The notes under the pieces: model-generated | What the model was told of the DNA's origin: nothing | What the model saw: only the letters and a program-made list of their open reading frames with translations | The model's database searches: none | Assembly (NCBI GenBank): GCA_024276455.1 | Contig: JAJRXE010000422.1 | Coordinates: 1 to 10,982, forward strand | Origin: Calditrichota bacterium | GTDB lineage: Bacteria; Calditrichota; Calditrichia; RBG-13-44-9 | Length of the DNA stretch: 10,982 bases | Direction: 5' to 3' | Position numbers and translations under genes: made by a program | Part shown: in pieces, positions 7,309 to 10,982 of the stretch | Numbering within the stretch: the first letter of the stretch is position 1 | Layout: each line of letters opens with the position of its first letter

Positions 7309-7467
7309 ATGCATCCGGTAAAATTGCCGGATTTTCTGATCAAAAAATTGATTCCGCCCAAAAACAAAAATGCCATGTACCTGATGTTGATTTTTTCCTT
7401 TTTGCTTCTTACGTTTTCCGGGGGCGTGTTAAATTATTTAAAGAAGTGGTCAAAAGCTGAATTTTAA
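7309..7467 (+). CDS. Small single-helix ORF, probably the detached C-terminal tail of NosD
   Basis: From an ATG at 7309 this encodes 52 residues: a basic, Pro-rich start (HPVKLPDFLIKK) and one strong membrane helix (about residues 29-44, MYLMLIFSFLLLTFSG) with a charged end. It is in the same frame as nosD, which stops at 7279-7281, and no stop lies between. The codons just after that stop read AKHIDPVPLMHPV. As I recall, a DPxPLMxP-like stretch is common at the end of NosD proteins. There is no ribosome site before 7309. I therefore think it more likely that this is NosD sequence cut off by a nonsense codon or sequencing error than an independent gene. A genuine small membrane protein translated by coupling remains possible. 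Its TAA is part of the nosF ribosome site. Confidence 0.4.
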   Translation: MHPVKLPDFLIKKLIPPKNKNAMYLMLIFSFLLLTFSGGVLNYLKKWSKAEF

Positions 7468-7478
7468 GGAACAGGACG

Positions 7479-8387
7479 ATGATCGAAATATTAGAGGTGA
7501 CCAAAAAATACCGCGACACGCTGGCACTAAATCAGGTAAACCTGACCATTAATGACGGCGAGACGTTTGCGATTCTGGGTCCCAACGGCAGCGGGAAATC
7601 CACTCTGCTAAAAATGATTGTGGGACTGGTGAAACCCACTCAGGGGAAGGTTCTGGTGGATGGAGTGGACGTCTGGAAAAACCCCCGGGAAGCAAAAAGA
7701 AAAGCGGTGTTTTTGCCTCAACGTCTTTCCTTTCCGGACAATTTAACAGCCCGGGAGGTTTTGTCCTATTACGCCCGTATTCGGGGACAATCTTCCGGCA
7801 CCATTAATCAAATTCTCAAAGAAGTACATCTCAACGGCGCTTCCGACAAGTTCATCGGCTATTATTCCGGCGGAATGGTTCAACGGTTAGGCTTGGGGCT
7901 ATTGAAACTTACCCCGTCGAAAATTTACATTTTGGACGAACCCACCGTGAACCTGGATCTGGAGGGAGTGGCCCGCTTCAAAGAGCTCATCCGGGAATTG
8001 AAATCCAAGCAATGCACAATTGTAATGGCGACCCACCTGCTGAGTGAAGCGGAACAACTGGCCGACCGCATTGCCTTGCTGAAAGAGGGGCGGCTGATTG
8101 CGGTGAAGAATGCGCTAGAACTGAAGCGGACGTCCGATGCCGACGCCCGCATGATGATTGTGTTCGTGGAGGCCAAACCGCATTACCGGGAAATTCTGCT
8201 GCAAAACGGTGCCCGGGAAGTCGAAATTACCGGAGACATTTACCGGGTCATTGCCGAACCCGACAAACGGCCGGAACTGCTGGAAGCGCTGCGGGACGCC
8301 GGGGCTCAAATCGAACGGTTCTGGACGGAGGAACCGACGCTGGAATATGTGTACAATCGGATTTTAGCGGAGAACGGGATTCAATGA
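7479..8387 (+). CDS. nosF: ABC transporter ATP-binding protein NosF
   Basis: A 302-residue cytoplasmic ATPase of the NosDFY complex. All nucleotide-binding elements are visible: Walker A GPNGSGKST (34-42), Q-loop Gln81 in FLPQRLSF, signature YSGGMVQR (129-136, replacing the usual LSGGQ), Walker B IYILDEPT (149-156) with D153/E154, and H-loop H186 in MATHLLSEAEQLADR. The last 80 or so residues form the extra C-terminal domain common in this drug/copper-type ABC-2 subfamily. TAAGGA at 7465-7470 is the ribosome site and overlaps the previous stop codon. The last four bases overlap the nosL start (ATGA), so translation of the two is coupled. The family is certain, and the nos context identifies it as NosF. 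Confidence 0.95.
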   Translation: MIEILEVTKKYRDTLALNQVNLTINDGETFAILGPNGSGKSTLLKMIVGLVKPTQGKVLVDGVDVWKNPREAKRKAVFLPQRLSFPDNLTAREVLSYYARIRGQSSGTINQILKEVHLNGASDKFIGYYSGGMVQRLGLGLLKLTPSKIYILDEPTVNLDLEGVARFKELIRELKSKQCTIVMATHLLSEAEQLADRIALLKEGRLIAVKNALELKRTSDADARMMIVFVEAKPHYREILLQNGAREVEITGDIYRVIAEPDKRPELLEALRDAGAQIERFWTEEPTLEYVYNRILAENGIQ

Positions 8388-9151
8388 AAATGGCAAAATG
8401 GTGGCTATTGTTTAGCGCGATTTTTCTTTTTCTGTGGGTCAGTTGTCAAAAAAAAACCTATAAACCGGTACCGATTGAGAAAGGCGACATATGCCTCACT
8501 TGCATGATGGAAATTGTCGATCTGGATTACGCGGCGGAATGCATCATGGAAAACGGTGATGTGTTAAAATTCGATCATCCAATCTGTATGATTCAGTACT
8601 TTTCCGGAGGCCGCAAGCCCCTGAAAGAAAAAGTATTGAAATATTACGTAATGGCTTACGACACCAAAAAATGGGTCCGGGCCGACAGCGCCATTTTTGT
8701 ACGGGGAAATTACCGCACCCCGGTCATGGATTACAACGTTACCGCTTTCCAGGACAGCGCTGCAGCTCGGGAATTTGCCCGAACCCACCACGCCAATGAA
8801 TTTTTGAATTGGGAAGAAATGTGGGCCGAATATCAGGAACCGGATCGCTTTTTCCGCGCCCAGTACGGGAAAAACGGGCTGCGTCCGGATATTTTTGAAT
8901 GCCACGTGCAGGATGTCGTGCAATTTCGCATCACCAATCGCACGAAAAAGAACATTGCCATCACCATTGAAGGCTACCCGGAATTCCGGCTGGAAATTCC
9001 GGCCGAGGAGTCCCGCACCCGCCGGTTTAAGGCGGACAAGCCGGGCGACCACTTCGATATTCGGGAAGCAACTTCCGGAAAAGTAGTGGGAAGACTGGTG
9101 GTAAGTGGGGCGCATTTAAGAGAGGAGACCAAAGAGTACTATGAATATTAG
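8384..9151 (+). CDS. nosL: NosL-family copper chaperone with an extra C-terminal cupredoxin-like domain
   Basis: A 255-residue lipoprotein-like protein; the leader ends WVSC (C21), with a somewhat unusual lipobox. Residues 33-145 are NosL-like: CLTCMMEIVD (37-46, the Cys/Met copper motif), YAAECIMENGDVLKFDHPICM (49-69) and TPVMDYNVTAF (112-122). NosL binds Cu(I) on the periplasmic side and delivers it for CuZ assembly. Residues about 168-242 are extra. VQDVVQFRITNRTKKNIAI, IEGYPEFRLEIPAEESRTRRF and KPGDHFDI followed by GRLVV look like a cupredoxin beta-sandwich, but the usual Cys/His/Met ligand loop is missing. Single-domain NosL is usually nearer 170-200 residues. The gene overlaps nosF by 4 bases and nosY by 11. 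NosL assignment is firm; the second domain is a fold guess. Confidence 0.88.
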   Translation: MKMAKWWLLFSAIFLFLWVSCQKKTYKPVPIEKGDICLTCMMEIVDLDYAAECIMENGDVLKFDHPICMIQYFSGGRKPLKEKVLKYYVMAYDTKKWVRADSAIFVRGNYRTPVMDYNVTAFQDSAAAREFARTHHANEFLNWEEMWAEYQEPDRFFRAQYGKNGLRPDIFECHVQDVVQFRITNRTKKNIAITIEGYPEFRLEIPAEESRTRRFKADKPGDHFDIREATSGKVVGRLVVSGAHLREETKEYYEY

Positions 9152-9974
9152 AATCATTCACTCCATTGCCATGCAGGAACTGCTCACGGTGGTGCGCAGC
9201 CGCTGGGTGATGATTTTCTCGACCGTGTTTGCCATTATTGCTCTGACAATCAGTTTTGCCGGCACCCGGGTTTCGGGTTACGTGGGGTTTCAGGATTTTA
9301 TCCGCACCACCGCCAGCTTGCTGAACTTGAATCTCTACCTGGTTCCCCTCCTGGCGCTGATGTTGGGCGGCATGAGCTTTGCCCCGGCCGAACCAGGCGG
9401 GTTGGAGATTCAGATTGCCCAGCCGGTGCTTCGTTCCGAGAATCTGCTGGGGAAATATCTGGGACTTTTCCTGGCTATTGTGGTGTCCACCGGAATCGGT
9501 TTTGGGGTTGCCGGCATGGTTATCGGCTGGCGCTCCGGTACCAGCGAGCTGATGTCGTACATCGCTTTTGTCCTGTTGAGTCTGGTACTGGGCTTAATCT
9601 TTTTGGGTATTTCTGCTCTGATTAGCGTGGTTACCATGAAGCGCTCCCAGGCGCTCAGCATCGGTCTGTTTATCTGGTTCATTTTTGTCATCCTGTACGA
9701 TTTGCTGGTGATGTGGGTGGCCAGCAACTTTGAGGGCGACGTATTGCGCAATTTGCTTTTCGGAATGTTATTCGGGAACCCGGTGGATCTGGTGCGAGTG
9801 GGTACCCTGTTTGTGCTGGGTGGGAAAATTGTCTTCGGTCCCACGGCCGGGGCGTTGCTGCGTTTTGTGGGCGGCACCTCCAGCGGGTTGCTGATTCTCC
9901 TGGCGGCACTTTTCGCCTGGGGCGGCATTCCCCTGGCGGCGGCCATTAAAGTATTTTCAACCAAAGACCTATAG
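9141..9974 (+). CDS. nosY: ABC-2 type permease NosY
   Basis: A 277-residue inner-membrane protein with about six membrane helices: 22-42, 66-82, 107-128, 138-165, 172-195 and 250-270. It is the membrane part of the NosDFY complex. The N-terminal amphipathic stretch IHSIAMQELLTVVRSRW and the region after helix 2, PAEPGGLEIQIAQPVLRSENLLGKYLG (about 83-109), are typical of ABC-2 exporters with the ATPase-coupling helix. NPVDLVRVGTLFVLGG (about 214-229) before the last helix matches what I know of NosY. The start lies inside the end of nosL (11 bases shared), and no strong ribosome site is seen, so translation probably depends on nosL. The gene order here is F-L-Y rather than the common F-Y-L. 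Confidence 0.93.
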   Translation: MNIRIIHSIAMQELLTVVRSRWVMIFSTVFAIIALTISFAGTRVSGYVGFQDFIRTTASLLNLNLYLVPLLALMLGGMSFAPAEPGGLEIQIAQPVLRSENLLGKYLGLFLAIVVSTGIGFGVAGMVIGWRSGTSELMSYIAFVLLSLVLGLIFLGISALISVVTMKRSQALSIGLFIWFIFVILYDLLVMWVASNFEGDVLRNLLFGMLFGNPVDLVRVGTLFVLGGKIVFGPTAGALLRFVGGTSSGLLILLAALFAWGGIPLAAAIKVFSTKDL

Positions 9975-9988
9975 TTCGAAACCGGGAA

Positions 9989-10372
9989 ATGGCGAGATCG
10001 AAACGACATACTTTTCTTTCTCTCTTCTGGACCACGGCGCTCCTTTACGTTACCATTGCCGTGCCGATGATTCAGTTTGCCATTTCACAGTCCCGCGCCA
10101 TTCCTCATTTTAAACACTACTGCACCTGCGGTTGCGGGGGCGATCCGACCAAATGCACCTGCGACCAACATGCCGGAACCGTGGGCTTCACCCATTGCTC
10201 CACCCGGATGAACACCATTGTTCCCATGGTCATTGTGTTAACCGCCGAGTTTTTACAACGCTTGAACTCATTGACGCCATCCTCCCCAGAGTTAACCTTT
10301 CCCAAACCCCAGAACGAGGATGCTGAGCATCAATTCTTACTCAACGAAATTTTTCACCCTCCAACCGTCTGA
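9989..10372 (+). CDS. Small membrane-anchored Cys-rich protein, probable metal binder
   Basis: I do not recognise a named family for this 127-residue protein. An N-terminal hydrophobic segment (about 9-33) is a signal anchor or signal peptide. It is followed by a compact cysteine/histidine cluster: H40, H43, C45, C47, C49, C56, C58, H61, H69 and C70, within HYCTCGCGGDPTKCTCDQH and the next ten residues. The CXCXC plus CXC spacing resembles metallothionein-like or Cu(I)-binding sites. A second hydrophobic stretch (76-90) may be a membrane helix. The C-terminal 35 residues are polar with two more histidines. It begins 15 bases after nosY with only a weak ribosome site (GGGA). Being last in the nos assembly operon, it could bind copper for NosZ maturation or detoxification; this is inference. 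Confidence 0.8.
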   Translation: MARSKRHTFLSLFWTTALLYVTIAVPMIQFAISQSRAIPHFKHYCTCGCGGDPTKCTCDQHAGTVGFTHCSTRMNTIVPMVIVLTAEFLQRLNSLTPSSPELTFPKPQNEDAEHQFLLNEIFHPPTV

Positions 10373-10393
10373 TTTCTTAAACACAATTTCTTA

Positions 10394-10500
10394 CCCGGGC
10401 TTTTAATGCACGGAAACTTCCGGTGTACCTGTCTCGAGGGTACCAGGGAGGTGAGGTGTTTTGTTGCGAGCCCGGAAGGGACGTAGCGGCTGTCCCCGAC
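10394..10500 (+). other. G+C-rich, possibly structured stretch upstream of the thioredoxin gene
   Basis: Several complementary segments sit in the 161-base gap. CCGGGCT (10395-10401) is complementary to AGCCCGG (10469-10475). CACGGA and TCCGGTG form a small hairpin (10409-10425). GTACC pairs with GGTAC (10425-10429 with 10439-10443). GGGACG pairs with TGTCCC (10478-10483 with 10491-10496). The stretch stands out from the A+T-rich flanks. It could be a leader RNA or attenuator for the downstream gene or a small RNA, but I recognise no riboswitch class and some of these pairings exclude one another. There is no T-run, so it is not a standard terminator. Confidence 0.3.
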
Positions 10501-10533
10501 TATTGTTGCACCTTAATTAAATGGGGGAAGATG

Positions 10534-10982
10534 ATGAAGAACTATTCATTTTTATTCCTTTGGTTTGCGGTGGTCCTGTTTTTAATTGCCGGTTGCGGCG
10601 AAAAAATAGCGGTAGGTAAAAAAGCGCCCGACTTTACCGTTCACGATTTGCAGGGAAACCCGGTGCATCTTTCGGACTATCGCGGGAAGCTGATTTTCCT
10701 GCACTTCTGGGCAGACTGGTGCTCGCAGTGTCGGGCCGAATTCCCTCGCATTGAGAAAGCCTACGAGACCCTCAAGAACGACACCAACTTCGTCATTCTT
10801 TCCATCAATGCCGGTCAGAGCAAATACCATGTGGAAGACTTCAAAGAAGAATTTGGAATCCAGTTTCCCATGCTGGTGGACGAGTACGCCCGCTCTGCAA
10901 AATTGTACAACATCAGGGGACTCCCTACGACCCTCATTATTGATCCGAACGGCATCATTGTGGACATCCACGTGGGCTGGAT
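10534..10982 (+). CDS. TlpA/ResA-type thioredoxin-fold lipoprotein (partial, runs off the right edge)
   Basis: The first 149 residues are present. A lipoprotein signal ends LIAGC, with lipidated C21. The mature start KKAPDFTVHDLQGNPVHLSDY is the standard opening of the AhpC/TSA-Redoxin group. The active site is WADWCSQC, with C63 and C66 (CXXC), and GLPTT holds the cis-proline loop. The frame is open to the window end. GGGGGA at 10523-10528 favours the second of two consecutive ATGs (10534) over 10531. Such periplasmic thiol-disulfide proteins reduce cysteines of apocytochromes c or of CuA/Cu-chaperone sites. Both fit a cluster with a pentaheme cytochrome and a CuA enzyme, but the exact substrate cannot be read from sequence. 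The 158-base gap before it may make this a separate transcription unit. Confidence 0.93.
   Translation, partial: MKNYSFLFLWFAVVLFLIAGCGEKIAVGKKAPDFTVHDLQGNPVHLSDYRGKLIFLHFWADWCSQCRAEFPRIEKAYETLKNDTNFVILSINAGQSKYHVEDFKEEFGIQFPMLVDEYARSAKLYNIRGLPTTLIIDPNGIIVDIHVGW

Noticed and set aside
9410..10009. Antisense 199-codon ORF across nosY
   Set aside because: It is Pro/Arg/Ser-rich shadow sequence opposite an obvious permease.
10406..10486. A 26-codon ORF with CTC and a further Cys (starting MHGNFRCTC) in the gap before the thioredoxin gene
   Set aside because: There is no ribosome site, no similarity I recognise, and it overlaps the segments that look base-paired; its length is within chance.
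10466..10500. SRP RNA-like CCCGGAAGGG tetraloop stem
   Set aside because: The GGAA loop resembles SRP domain IV, but the conserved AGCAGC side of the asymmetric loop is not present and no full-length fold is evident.

Overview
This window is a nitrous oxide reduction (nos) gene cluster. All genes are on the + strand and lie in one tightly packed direction. The N2O reductase looks like the clade II (atypical) type: it has a Sec-type rather than twin-arginine leader, an HHPAPS form of the first CuZ motif, and a NosB-like membrane protein directly downstream. No NosR or NosX is visible. The clade II type, the quinol-oxidising Rieske/cytochrome b pair with a multiheme cytochrome c, and moderate G+C suggest a Gram-negative, menaquinone-using bacterium, perhaps of the Bacteroidota/Ignavibacteriota/Calditrichota side of the tree. 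That placement is inference; no ribosomal or other taxonomic marker is present.

Layout. Positions 1-2777 hold an electron-supply module: the end of a Rieske Fe-S protein, a fused cytochrome b (461 aa) and a membrane-anchored pentaheme cytochrome c. A 92-base gap with a strong hairpin and a short palindrome follows, then nosZ (2870-4804). Next come a NosB-like four-helix membrane protein (4883-5521) and an unrecognised small secreted protein (5525-5953). A good intrinsic terminator-like hairpin (5963-6010) separates these from the maturation genes nosD, nosF, nosL and nosY (6046-9974). A Cys-rich membrane-anchored small protein follows (9989-10372). After a 158-base G+C-rich stretch that may be structured, a TlpA/ResA-type thioredoxin lipoprotein begins at 10534 and runs off the right edge.

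How it works together (inference from the families). Rieske and cytochrome b would oxidise menaquinol, and the pentaheme cytochrome would carry electrons to the CuA centre of NosZ, which reduces N2O to N2 at CuZ. NosDFY is the ABC-type complex and NosL the copper chaperone needed to build CuZ. The Cys-rich protein and the thioredoxin lipoprotein could serve periplasmic copper or thiol handling.

Most notable points: nosD ends at a TAA after which the same reading frame stays open for 61 codons and looks like a natural continuation of NosD with a membrane anchor; NosL carries an extra C-terminal domain resembling a cupredoxin without obvious copper ligands; cytochrome b lacks the acidic residue of the PEWY motif; two small unrecognised genes with cysteines sit inside the cluster; and there is a possible structured RNA before the thioredoxin gene.
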